This document shows, piece by piece, positions 6,371 to 13,164 of a stretch of 13,164 nt of DNA; positions within the stretch are counted from its first letter, which is position 1, and the number at the start of each line of letters is the position of its first letter. The position numbers and the translations under genes were made by a program. The DNA comes from Anaerolineales bacterium (GTDB taxonomy: Bacteria > Chloroflexota > Anaerolineae > 4572-78 > NAK82), in NCBI GenBank assembly GCA_024643945.1, contig JAHELX010000055.1, positions 4,154 to 17,317 on the forward strand, given 5' to 3'. The notes under the pieces were generated by a model. The model worked only from the letters and a program-made list of their open reading frames with translations. It ran no database searches and was not told where the DNA came from.

Positions 6371-6940
6371 TTACATCACTTCTGGCTCTAACAGGCCGTA
6401 ATTGCCATCTTTACGCCGATAGAGGACGTTAAGTGTGCCTGTGTTGGGATTGAAAAACACGAAGAAATCGTGGCCGAGCAACTCCATTTGCTCGACAGCC
6501 TCCTCCTCATCCATGGGGGAGACGGCAAAGCGCTTGATGCGCACGATACGGCGCTCTTGTGCCTCAGCCAGGTCTTCCAGTACTTCCTCGTCAACAGGTG
6601 GAAGTTCGACCTCGCTCCGGTTGGGCCTCTGACCTTGCCAGCGGTCTATGCGTTTGCCCTTGTAGCGGGCGATTTGCCGGTGCATCTTGTCCACAACAGC
6701 ATCTATTGCAGCAAACATATCATCAGTGCGCTCTTCGGCGCGAAGAATGGCGCCATTGCTGCGCACTGTAAGCTGCGCTACCTGCCGATCCTGGCTACTC
6801 CGGGTCTTTTGGACCGAGAGCTCAACGCGCGCCTCGTGGATATCGGGTAGATAGCGATCGAGCTTATTCACCTTCTTTTCCACGTATTGGCGCAGCCAAT
6901 CGGTGATCTCCACATTCTTTCCCTTCAATATCAATTGCAT
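6371..6940 (-). CDS. hpf: Ribosome hibernation promoting factor, long form
   Basis: HPF binds the 30S decoding site and, in its long form, dimerises 70S ribosomes into inactive 100S particles during stationary phase or stress. The N-terminal S30AE domain covers residues 1-100 (MQLILKGKNVEITDWLRQYV; LTVRSNGAILRAEERTDDMF). A charged linker spans 100-128. The C-terminal dimerisation domain covers about 130-189 (RIVRIKRFAVSPMDEEEAV, GHDFFVFFNPNTG, VLYRRKDGNYGLLEPE). Length 189 fits the long form. The start is set by AGGAG (complement of 6949-6953) eight bases before the ATG. It is the last gene before the terminator at 6312-6341 and lies 114 bp after comF; no convincing promoter is visible in that gap (6941-7054), only an AT-rich stretch with GATTAG/CTAATC arms (7014-7019/7044-7049). 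Confidence 0.95.
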   Translation of the reverse strand: MQLILKGKNVEITDWLRQYVEKKVNKLDRYLPDIHEARVELSVQKTRSSQDRQVAQLTVRSNGAILRAEERTDDMFAAIDAVVDKMHRQIARYKGKRIDRWQGQRPNRSEVELPPVDEEVLEDLAEAQERRIVRIKRFAVSPMDEEEAVEQMELLGHDFFVFFNPNTGTLNVLYRRKDGNYGLLEPEVM

Positions 6941-7054
6941 GGTAAGCTCTCCTTTCTCACACTCAACTATTTACTAATGAACAGCAATCAGGGTTGGGGA
7001 ATCAAGCATTGGCGATTAGAGAATAAGAAATCTTTGGGGTATCCTAATCTTCGC

Positions 7055-7795
7055 TCACTCACTCTCTCGATATATTGCACGTGCCAGGGTAAAACCCCAA
7101 ACAGTGGAGGCGCCAGCAGCTTTGAGTGCCAGGCTGCACGCTTCCAGTGTCGAGCCAGTGGTGCACACATCGTCTATCACGAGCACACGCCGGCCGTTCA
7201 CAGCCACATCACTACATCCTTTTTCGGACACTTGATAGATAAATGCACCCCGTACGTTTTCGCCCCGCTCAGTGGCATTGAGACTCACCTGTGGTTGGGT
7301 GTGACGCACACGTCTCAGCCCCTTGTTCACCACTGGCACATCAATCATACCCCCCAATGCGCGCGCGAGCAAATCGGCCTGGTTATATCCTCGTTCGCGT
7401 TGGCGTGCAGGGTGCAACGGGACTGGGACGATCAAGTTAATCGGAATCGGATTGGCACGCCAATAACCGGCCATCAACCGCGCCAGAGGCACAGCCAGCA
7501 CTTGACGATTGCAATACTTTAAGTGGTGAACTGTCTGACGTACCTCACCTTCAAAGCTAAAGACGGAACGAATCCCATCAATAGCCAGGGGTTTATGCCG
7601 ACAATGCCAGCAGTACCCAGATGCATTGGTCGGCCGTCCGCAAAGCTGGCAAATGGGGGGCATAACACGCGGGAACTCTTGGCAGCAGTCGTGGCAAAGC
7701 GGGGTACCCGGTTGCTGACACACAAGGCAGCGAGGGGGAAACACCAGGTCCAGAAGTCTATGTCCCGCCCGACGAAGAATTGTAGTGAGTGACAA
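7055..7795 (-). CDS. comF: ComF family protein (competence-linked phosphoribosyltransferase)
   Basis: ComF proteins are cytoplasmic PRTase-fold proteins needed for natural transformation in several bacteria, acting with the helicase ComFA or PriA on incoming single-stranded DNA. Using the TTG at 7795 the product has 246 residues. It has two zinc ribbons, C23/C26/C34/C37 and C49/C52/C62/C65, an ERGYNQADLLARAL segment, and the PRPP loop VLVIDDVCTTGST (204-216). The frame stays open upstream to 7972, but those 59 codons overlap the DUF192 gene and lack family similarity; ComF proteins usually start just before an LLDLVFPP-like segment, as here (15-21). Only a weak AAAGAG lies before the TTG, so translation may be coupled to DUF192, whose stop is 29 bases upstream. 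The comF-hpf order matches a known Firmicutes neighbourhood. Confidence 0.9.
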   Translation of the reverse strand: MSLTTILRRAGHRLLDLVFPPRCLVCQQPGTPLCHDCCQEFPRVMPPICQLCGRPTNASGYCWHCRHKPLAIDGIRSVFSFEGEVRQTVHHLKYCNRQVLAVPLARLMAGYWRANPIPINLIVPVPLHPARQRERGYNQADLLARALGGMIDVPVVNKGLRRVRHTQPQVSLNATERGENVRGAFIYQVSEKGCSDVAVNGRRVLVIDDVCTTGSTLEACSLALKAAGASTVWGFTLARAIYRESE

Positions 7796-7812
7796 CGCTC
7801 TTTGGTGTCTGC

Positions 7813-7833
7813 CAGACCTGAAGCTCAGGTCTG
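7813..7833 (-). promoter_or_regulatory. Perfect hairpin over the DUF192 stop codon, ahead of comF
   Basis: CAGACCTGA (7813-7821) and TCAGGTCTG (7825-7833) are a perfect 9-bp inverted repeat with a 3-base loop. On the transcribed strand the DUF192 stop codon TGA (7827-7825) forms the end of the 5' arm. No T-run follows, so it is unlikely to terminate. It may tune read-through, RNA stability or translational coupling between DUF192 and comF. Confidence 0.5.
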
Positions 7834-8169
7834 CGCGATCAATTGATCTCCAACAGCGGTTCCAGTGGCCTGGATGATTCCCACCGGCAGTTCCAGGATG
7901 TAAGCGGCTCGAGGCACGATCGGGCCAATACGATTGGGTGACATGGCGGGGTCGAGACGCACCACTCGCCACGTCCGGTCGGCATATACCACATCAATGG
8001 GGAACTTCATAAAGAAGGTGTGGATACTTTTATCCCCTTTCAGGATGAGCCCCTCTCCTTCTTGCAGTGAAGGACGCCCCATCAACCCGCGAAGGCGTGC
8101 CCAAAAGGTCCCGGCCAATTCCCCGCGGGTAATTAGCGGTTGGCCTCGGGTTTGGTTCTCAATCCGCAT
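7825..8169 (-). CDS. DUF192 family protein
   Basis: A small protein of the DUF192 family (PF02643), whose biochemical function I cannot name. It has 114 residues, at the short end of the family, and no signal peptide, so it should be cytoplasmic. Family segments visible: FWARLRGLMGRPSL (22-35), GLIL, the signature IHTFFMKFPIDVVYAD (49-64), and a late AAYILELPVG. Its ATG lies three bases after the TadC stop and has no clear Shine-Dalgarno, so translation is probably coupled to tadC. This close fit in the pilus operon suggests, as inference only, a role connected with Tad assembly. Confidence 0.9.
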   Translation of the reverse strand: MRIENQTRGQPLITRGELAGTFWARLRGLMGRPSLQEGEGLILKGDKSIHTFFMKFPIDVVYADRTWRVVRLDPAMSPNRIGPIVPRAAYILELPVGIIQATGTAVGDQLIAQT

Positions 8170-8172
8170 AGC

Positions 8173-9111
8173 TTAAATGGCGCCCAGAACCCCCGATTTC
8201 ATGATCACCAGCACGGCCGGACCCAAGAGCACGATGTAAATGGCGGGGAAAATGAGGAAAACCATGGGAAACAGCATTTTGACCGGTGCCTGGTGTGCCT
8301 TTTCCTCGGCACGTTGCCGGCGCTTGATGCGCATCTGTTCTGACTGGATACGCATCACTTTGGCCATGCTCACACCCAACTGGTCGGCCTGGATAACGGC
8401 GGCGATGAAGCTGGTAACGTCGGAGACTTCTAAGTTGTGGTCCATTTCGCGCAACGCCTCACGCCGCAGTTTGCCCAGGCGGATCTCCTGGATCACACGA
8501 TTGAAGGCCCGGGCCAATTCATTTTCCCATTTCTCAGCCACCTTGGCCATGGCGGCGTCGAAACCAAGACCCGCCTCGACACAGATGGTGAGCAAATCAA
8601 GGGCATCAGGCAGTGCCTTGATCACCTCATCCTGGCGACGGCGAATCTTGCTGCCGAGCCACATCGCCGGCAGCAAATATCCCAAAGCCACACCGATGAT
8701 GGTGCCGATGAGGCGATTGATAAAAGCCTGTCCCGCCACACTCAGCAGCAAAAAGGCCAAGATGCCCAACATCACCGAGGCCAGGACTCGAATGCCAAAG
8801 AACTCGGTAGGTCCCCAGTTATAAGGGCGCCCTGCCAGTTCCAACTTGTGACGGGTGCTTTCGACGGTGTTGGCCGGCGTAAACCGGGTGACAAAACTGG
8901 CAAAGCCTTTGAGAATGGGCCGGATCACGCGTTGCGAAAACGGTTGTGAAAGTTCAATCTCTTCCAGCGAGAGGGGTGTCGACCGGCTGGCAAATTCTTC
9001 CAGCCGGACTGCCACGTCATCGGGTGTACTGGGTGAAGCCAGCCCCACAAAGATTAAGATAACCGTGCCAGACACCAGCACAGCAACCAGCAATATCAAC
9101 ATCAGTGGCAT
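8173..9111 (-). CDS. tadC: Tad/Flp pilus inner-membrane platform protein TadC
   Basis: A T2SSF-type membrane protein that with TadB forms the platform on which the CpaF ATPase drives pilin insertion. 312 residues. Predicted membrane segments lie near 2-24, 106-125, 131-152 and 280-304. The cytoplasmic T2SSF helical domain runs about 163-280 (ALPDALDLLTICVEAGLGFDAAM; SFIAAVIQADQLGVSMAKVM; RIKRRQRAEEKAHQAPVKMLFP), and its IKRRQRAEEKA motif is characteristic of TadC. The Shine-Dalgarno AGGAGG (complement of 9120-9125) is eight bases before the ATG. It lies 52 bp after tadB and three bases before the DUF192 gene. Confidence 0.93.
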   Translation of the reverse strand: MPLMLILLVAVLVSGTVILIFVGLASPSTPDDVAVRLEEFASRSTPLSLEEIELSQPFSQRVIRPILKGFASFVTRFTPANTVESTRHKLELAGRPYNWGPTEFFGIRVLASVMLGILAFLLLSVAGQAFINRLIGTIIGVALGYLLPAMWLGSKIRRRQDEVIKALPDALDLLTICVEAGLGFDAAMAKVAEKWENELARAFNRVIQEIRLGKLRREALREMDHNLEVSDVTSFIAAVIQADQLGVSMAKVMRIQSEQMRIKRRQRAEEKAHQAPVKMLFPMVFLIFPAIYIVLLGPAVLVIMKSGVLGAI

Positions 9112-9163
9112 CTCACCGTCCTCCTCTCAACCACTCACCTCAATTCTGCGCATCCTCCTGATC

Positions 9164-10135
9164 TTACACCTCGATGTTCACAATCTTGCGTATAGCAATG
9201 TACCCAATCGTCGTGGTTATGATGCCCGCGGCTATCATAGCCCAGCCGCAAGGTTCCTGGAACATGGCTCCCATATAGTCCGGGTTCATGGCGAAAAGAA
9301 TAAGTCCCAATCCTACCGGCAGAAAAGAGATCACGTAGCCCGAAATCATCCCCTGTGCCGTAAGAACCCGGATCTCGCCCTTGATGCGAATGCGTTCCCG
9401 AATGGTGTGGCTTATCGTCTCCAGGATTTCGGCCAGGTTACCACCCACTTCGTGTTGCACGTTAATGGCTGTAATCATCAAATCCAGGTCGTCGGAAGGA
9501 ATGCGACGCAACATATTGTTCATCGCCCGTTCATTTGACAAACCGAGCCCAATCTCACGCACCACCCGCTGGAACTCCTCTGACATAGGCGGTGGCATCT
9601 CGCGGGCTACTGCGTCCATCGCCTGCAACAGGCTGTAGCCAGAACGCAAGCCATTGGCCAGCAAGTTGATGGCATCCCCAAGCTGACTGTTAAACTCCTT
9701 CAGACGCTTGGACTGGCGATATTTCACGTAAAAGCGCGGCAAGAAGAACCCCAGCACCAACCCGCCAAGGGTGAGGATCGGATTGCGGTGCATCACGACG
9801 TAAGCGATGAGGCTCGTACCTAGAATACTGGTGATAACCAGGATGATGTACTCACCAACGGTTATCTTGAGGTTGGCACGCGCCAGTTCAGTGGAGATAT
9901 TTTGAGCAAAGCCCCTGCCGGATACCGCCTGATCAATGCTTTTGGAGAATGCAGAAGGGGTCCGTTCGGCCTTTCCCGCCTCGGGCTCTTTATCAATCTC
10001 CCTGGAGACAAACTGATCCAGGCGCTCCTCGATGGCACCATCAGGCCCTCCCAGCACTCGTGCGATTACGAAAAATATCCCCATAACCACGACGAAGGCC
10101 AGCATCGCCAGACCAATCACAACGATGGGGCTCAT
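9164..10135 (-). CDS. tadB: Tad/Flp pilus inner-membrane platform protein TadB
   Basis: A T2SSF-family membrane protein and partner of TadC in the pilus assembly platform. 323 residues with predicted membrane segments near 3-28, 93-113, 117-134, 264-283 and 297-318. The cytoplasmic domain (about 150-260) shows LGDAINLLANGLRSGYSLLQAM, EEFQRVVREIGLG, AINVQHEVGGNLAEILETI and RERIRIKGEIRVLTAQG, a pattern typical of TadB. The ATG at 10135 has GAGGG about ten bases upstream and AAGGAT directly before it. The gene is separated from cpaF by 311 bp containing an inserted element, so its expression depends either on read-through across that element or on a promoter I could not identify. Confidence 0.93.
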   Translation of the reverse strand: MSPIVVIGLAMLAFVVVMGIFFVIARVLGGPDGAIEERLDQFVSREIDKEPEAGKAERTPSAFSKSIDQAVSGRGFAQNISTELARANLKITVGEYIILVITSILGTSLIAYVVMHRNPILTLGGLVLGFFLPRFYVKYRQSKRLKEFNSQLGDAINLLANGLRSGYSLLQAMDAVAREMPPPMSEEFQRVVREIGLGLSNERAMNNMLRRIPSDDLDLMITAINVQHEVGGNLAEILETISHTIRERIRIKGEIRVLTAQGMISGYVISFLPVGLGLILFAMNPDYMGAMFQEPCGWAMIAAGIITTTIGYIAIRKIVNIEV

Positions 10136-10150
10136 ATCCTTATCCCTCTT

Positions 10151-10166
10151 CTCTGAAAGTTCAGAG
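10151..10166 (-). promoter_or_regulatory. Small hairpin next to the tadB ribosome binding site
   Basis: CTCTGAA (10151-10157) and TTCAGAG (10160-10166) can form a 6-7 bp stem directly upstream of the GAGGG that serves tadB. A second one, AATCAG/CTGATT, lies at 10198-10203/10211-10216. They are visible repeats only; regulation is a guess. The rest of 10136-10227 shows no clear promoter. Confidence 0.3.
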
Positions 10167-10227
10167 CACTTGTCCAGAAATAACCTGGTACTTTTGTAAT
10201 CAGTTTACACCTGATTTGCCGATTGAA

Positions 10228-10387
10228 GTGCAAAGGTAACTACTCAGCCTACCCTCCCGCAGGTTGCATTGAGTGGGCATTCCGCGTCTGAATTGCCGAG
10301 TGTAGCGCCGGTCTCTGCCTTGGCGTTTGCCTAAACCTGCCCCGTGGGGGGGCTTTGCTCCGGGAGGGTGAGCAGTTACGTGCAAAG
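10228..10387. repeat. 8-bp target-site duplication flanking the element
   Basis: GTGCAAAG occurs at 10228-10235 and again at 10380-10387, each copy directly abutting one end of the 144-bp element. Both copies are intact, which suggests a fairly recent insertion. Between the right copy and the cpaF stop, ATACCC/GGGTAT (10390-10395/10402-10407) forms a small stem without a T-run. Confidence 0.75.
10236..10379. mobile_element. 144-bp non-autonomous insertion element (MITE), IS66-like ends
   Basis: The element begins GTAACTACTCA (10236-10246) and ends in the complement of GTAACTGCTCA (10369-10379), terminal inverted repeats matching at 10 of 11 bases. Allowing a 4-base gap, both continue into CCCTCCCG. 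It is flanked by a perfect 8-bp direct repeat GTGCAAAG (10228-10235 and 10380-10387), which reads as a target-site duplication. GTAA ends and an 8-bp duplication are the convention of the IS66 family. There is no transposase gene inside; the internal inverted repeat GCAGGTT/AACCTGC (10259-10265/10334-10340) and a GGCATTC/GAATTGCC hairpin (10277-10298) make it highly foldable. It sits between cpaF and tadB. Confidence 0.75.
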
Positions 10388-10446
10388 TTATACCCTCGCA
10401 CGGGTATTATATTATTGGACAAGTACACAGTAGTTCAGGCGATCAC

Positions 10447-11814
10447 TTAGAAGCCTCTGACGCTGACGCCAAATATGCCTGCCGGCAAGTGAATATTGGC
10501 TGCTTCGATGCGATCGACGAACTTGGGGCGAAGGCCTGTCGGCTTCAATCGACCGATGACGCGTCCTCCCTCTATGCCCTGCTGCTCAAAGGCAAAGATG
10601 TCAGACATCACAATCACGTCGCCTTCCATCCCCTGCACTTCGGTGATGTTGACAATCTTGCGGGATCCATCACGCATACGCTCTTCGTGGACGATCAAGT
10701 CTACGGCTGATGCGACCTGTTCCCGAATAGCACGCACTGGCAATTCCATCCCGGCCATCAAACACATCGTTTCCAGCCGCGACAATGTATCGCGTGGACT
10801 GTTGGAGTGGAGGGTAGTCAAGCTGCCATCGTGACCGGTGTTCATTGCCTGGAGCATGTCAAGAGCTTCGCCGCCGCGACACTCGCCGACTACAATGCGG
10901 TCGGGGCGCATACGCAAACAGTTTATCACCAGGTCGCGGATGGTGACTTCTCCTTTACCCTCAATATTAGGAGGACGCGACTCCAAGGTCACAACATGTT
11001 CCTGCCGGAGTTGTAGTTCGGCTGCGTTTTCTACAGTAACGATCCGCTCATCGCCGGGGATGAAGCCAGACAAGATATTGAGCAAAGTAGTCTTACCAGA
11101 GCCCGTACCCCCGGATACGATGACGTTGAGCCGCGCGTTCACACACGCATTAAGAAATTCTATGGCCTCCGGGGTAATAGACCCAAAGCGGACCAGGTCA
11201 TCTACAGTCAGGGGGGTTTTGGAGAATTTACGGATGGTCAAGGTCGGACCGTTAAGGGCCAGAGGAGGGATAATCGCATTGACGCGCGAGCCGTCGGGCA
11301 GGCGGGCGTCTACGTAGGGCGAACTCTCGTCAATGCGACGTCCCAGCGGCGACACGATACGGTCAATAATACGCATCAAGTGTTCGTCGCTTTCGAAAGA
11401 GATCTTGACTTTCTCGAGTTTCCCCTGGCGCTCGATAAAGACTCTGTGCGGTCCGTTGACCATGATCTCGGTAATCGACTCGTCAGCCAGCAGTGGCTCC
11501 AGGGGACCAAACCCCAGGATTTCGGCAACAATTTGCTCAAAGAGGCGCTGTCGCTCCTGGCGGGTCAGGATAGTGCCTTCCTGAGCCAGAATCTGATCAT
11601 ACATCTCTTCGATGGTGTGGCGCACCTCATCGGTCTGGGAGATATCCATTTGCGGGTCCAGCTCGGCAATTAGCTTATCCTGGATCCGCTCCTTAAGCTC
11701 AATAAAAGCGTCCCGCGTCGGCGCGGCTGGCGCCCGTCGCACACGGAGTTCCTCCAGCCGGGAAGATGCCTCACCAACTTCTTGTCCTCGTTCAATTCGC
11801 TTCAACAGTGACAT
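10447..11814 (-). CDS. cpaF: Tad pilus secretion ATPase CpaF/TadA
   Basis: The hexameric cytoplasmic ATPase of the type II/IV secretion superfamily that powers Tad pilus assembly (and retraction in some systems). 455 residues. An N-terminal helical part (1-90) precedes the conserved NTD (GFGPLEPLLADESITEIMVN, 101-120; RLPDGSRVNAIIPPL, 161-175). Walker A is GGTGSGKTT (225-233), the Walker B region RPDRIVVGECRGGE (283-296), and the His-box segment TTLHSNSPRDTLSRLE (313-328). All catalytic motifs look intact. The start is set by AGGAG (complement of 11823-11827), eight bases before the ATG, 25 bases after cpaE stops. The gene should be cotranscribed with cpaE. The 311 bp after its stop carry the inserted element. 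Confidence 0.96.
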   Translation of the reverse strand: MSLLKRIERGQEVGEASSRLEELRVRRAPAAPTRDAFIELKERIQDKLIAELDPQMDISQTDEVRHTIEEMYDQILAQEGTILTRQERQRLFEQIVAEILGFGPLEPLLADESITEIMVNGPHRVFIERQGKLEKVKISFESDEHLMRIIDRIVSPLGRRIDESSPYVDARLPDGSRVNAIIPPLALNGPTLTIRKFSKTPLTVDDLVRFGSITPEAIEFLNACVNARLNVIVSGGTGSGKTTLLNILSGFIPGDERIVTVENAAELQLRQEHVVTLESRPPNIEGKGEVTIRDLVINCLRMRPDRIVVGECRGGEALDMLQAMNTGHDGSLTTLHSNSPRDTLSRLETMCLMAGMELPVRAIREQVASAVDLIVHEERMRDGSRKIVNITEVQGMEGDVIVMSDIFAFEQQGIEGGRVIGRLKPTGLRPKFVDRIEAANIHLPAGIFGVSVRGF

Positions 11815-11839
11815 CGCTTAAGCTCCTACCTTCCACACG

Positions 11840-13123
11840 TTATCCCAACGTACGGCTCAATGCTGCTTTACCCGAAGCCTCGCCTGATTCTTCATCGGCA
11901 CCCACTTTTTCGGCCGTGGTGCTGATCAGATATCGCCCTAGTGTCATTGTCGCCTGCGCCAGCGGACTGCTGCGCGCGATCAGCATATAGGGCACGCCCT
12001 GATTGGCGGCTGTCATAGCAGTCCGTTCATCCAAAGGAATCTGCGAAGCCACCGGGTATTTAATGCTGGCCTGGATGTCTTCGGCGCGGATATTGGTGTG
12101 GCGATCGGCTTTGTTCAAGACAAGGATGGTTTTCCCCGATGGATATTCCAAAGCTTCGGTTACTTCAAAGAAGAGTTTGGCATTTTTGATGGCGGGGATG
12201 TCGGGAGTGGTGATAAGGATGATACGATCGGCCACGTCAAGAACGGTCAGGGTGAGGTCGGCCAGGGTGCTTGGGGTATCTACCACGACGTAGTCATACA
12301 GGCGCCGCAGTTTCTCCAGAATTGTGTTCAAGACGCCGGGAGCGACCAAGTCGGCCATCTCAGGACGAGGTGGAGCCAGCAATGCTTTGATACCGGAGTG
12401 GTGCGCCAGCATGACGTGATCGAGCAATTCCTGATCCAACTCGTCGATGTGCGGAGCCAGGTCGGCGATGGTCCGAGAAGCCTGTAAATTGAGTAGCACG
12501 GCCACGTCACCAAATTGCAGGCTACTGTCCACCAGGGCTACCTGGCCCCCTTCCGCCTGATGTAAGGCAATGGCCAGATTAATCGCCACCGTACTGCAGC
12601 CGACGCCCCCTTTAGGACTAAAGATCGCGACGATCTTTCCCTGTTCTGCAGGGGCACGTTCCTGGTCAACCCGGCCTGGACCAGCGGGGGCCACAGACGG
12701 CATGGCATGCCGGCGACTCGCCCCCAACTCATAGACACGGCGGATGCTGCTGACCAGCTCATCACTGGAGAAGGGCTTGATGAGGAACTCCCGGGCCCCG
12801 GCCAACATGGAGCGCCGCAGATAATCGGCCTCCCCCTGCACCGACATCATAACGATTTGGGTGAAGGGCACCTGCTGGGTGATCGCCTCACTGGCGGTGA
12901 TGCCGTCAATGCCCGGCATGTTGATATCCATGAGCACGATGTCGGGCTGCAATTCGCCAGCCATGGAGATGCCTTCTTCGCCACTGGTGGCAGCCCCCAC
13001 CACCTCAATGTCCGACTCAAAGAAGAGCAACTTGCGCAGATTCTCACGCGTTTCCGGGATATCGTCTACGATGAGAACCCGAATTTTCCTTTGTTCCCCA
13101 GCTGGTTGGCCTGGTTGTGCCAT
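11840..13123 (-). CDS. cpaE: CpaE/TadZ-like pilus localisation ATPase with N-terminal receiver
   Basis: A MinD/ParA-type ATPase that in other bacteria places Tad pili at defined cell sites. 427 residues. A receiver domain spans 13-133 with the complete acidic pocket D20/D21, phosphoacceptor D66 (DIVLMDINMPG), S94 and K116 (LIKPF). A Pro/Ala-rich linker (about 135-160) leads to the ATPase, whose deviant Walker A KGGVGCST (171-178) keeps the signature lysine K171 but has Cys in place of the usual second lysine, as is common in CpaE. Other motifs are LQFGDVAVLLNL (202-213) and the Walker B DTPS (282-285). ATG 13123 lacks a clear Shine-Dalgarno (TAGGCGAT only). It is the first gene of the cpaE-cpaF-tadB-tadC block visible here; upstream sequence is cut off at the window edge. 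Confidence 0.92.
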   Translation of the reverse strand: MAQPGQPAGEQRKIRVLIVDDIPETRENLRKLLFFESDIEVVGAATSGEEGISMAGELQPDIVLMDINMPGIDGITASEAITQQVPFTQIVMMSVQGEADYLRRSMLAGAREFLIKPFSSDELVSSIRRVYELGASRRHAMPSVAPAGPGRVDQERAPAEQGKIVAIFSPKGGVGCSTVAINLAIALHQAEGGQVALVDSSLQFGDVAVLLNLQASRTIADLAPHIDELDQELLDHVMLAHHSGIKALLAPPRPEMADLVAPGVLNTILEKLRRLYDYVVVDTPSTLADLTLTVLDVADRIILITTPDIPAIKNAKLFFEVTEALEYPSGKTILVLNKADRHTNIRAEDIQASIKYPVASQIPLDERTAMTAANQGVPYMLIARSSPLAQATMTLGRYLISTTAEKVGADEESGEASGKAALSRTLG

Positions 13124-13153
13124 AGTATCGCCTATTGCCTACTACGTACTCGT

Positions 13154-13159
13154 ATAGTA
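13154..13159 (-). promoter_or_regulatory. Possible -10 box upstream of cpaE
   Basis: Read on the - strand, TACTAT occurs 30 bases before the cpaE ATG and matches TATAAT at 5 of 6 positions. Its -35 box would lie beyond the window edge, so this is only a hint that the visible operon may begin at cpaE. Confidence 0.2.
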
Positions 13160-13164
13160 AATGC

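Noticed and set aside
6887..7522. 211-codon ORF on the + strand
   Set aside because: It is antisense to the start of hpf and most of comF, has no recognisable domain, and no ribosome binding site fits its start. Both genes opposite it are well-supported families.
7796..7972. N-terminal extension of comF to the ATG at 7972
   Set aside because: These 59 codons overlap the well-supported DUF192 gene in another frame and do not resemble ComF N-termini; the TTG at 7795 gives the normal family length.
10200..10385. 61-codon ORF on the - strand between tadB and cpaF
   Set aside because: It lies almost wholly within the inserted element and its inverted repeats, and shows no family features.
10236..10387. 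A riboswitch (for example c-di-GMP type) in the cpaF-tadB gap
   Set aside because: The stretch is foldable and precedes pilus genes, but the conserved cores I know do not match, and the terminal repeats plus exact 8-bp duplication explain it better as an insertion.

Overview
The window looks like a chromosomal segment from a moderately GC-rich bacterium, most likely a Chloroflexota (Anaerolineae-like) genome. That placement is an inference from the gene mix: a PDZ/radical-SAM DUF512 protein beside Der, long-form HPF, a two-zinc-ribbon ComF, and a Tad pilus motor set whose CpaE carries a receiver domain. No rRNA, tRNA, CRISPR array or intact transposase was seen.

Left part, + strand: the 3' end of an ABC transporter ATPase (NitT/TauT/SsuB type) is followed by a near-consensus sigma70 promoter (711-740). 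The promoter drives a structured leader that contains a 23-codon ORF with a good ribosome binding site (774-845) and two similar intrinsic terminators. An Eis-like GNAT acetyltransferase follows (1012-2364). The two terminators share the 10-mer AGCCGCGGGA, so the 3' arm of the first can pair perfectly with the 5' arm of the second. This is the geometry of an attenuator. Next come the DUF512 radical-SAM protein, Der (ribosome-assembly GTPase, with an unusual insertion) and a family 2 glycosyltransferase 14 bp after der.

A strong shared terminator (6312-6341) separates the + genes from a convergent - strand block that fills the rest of the window. In transcription order (right to left) the block is cpaE, cpaF, tadB, tadC, a DUF192 gene, comF and hpf. 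CpaE (receiver plus MinD-like ATPase), CpaF (secretion ATPase), TadB and TadC (inner-membrane platform) are the motor and localisation parts of a Tad/Flp-type pilus; pilin, prepilin peptidase and secretin genes are not in view. comF followed by hpf matches a neighbourhood known in Firmicutes, and its position behind Tad motor genes suggests a link between this pilus and DNA uptake.

The cpaF-tadB gap holds a 144-bp element (10236-10379) with GTAA-starting terminal inverted repeats and a perfect 8-bp target duplication. It is a non-autonomous element of apparent IS66 type sitting inside the pilus operon. The leader upstream of the GNAT gene and this element are the two signals most worth following up.
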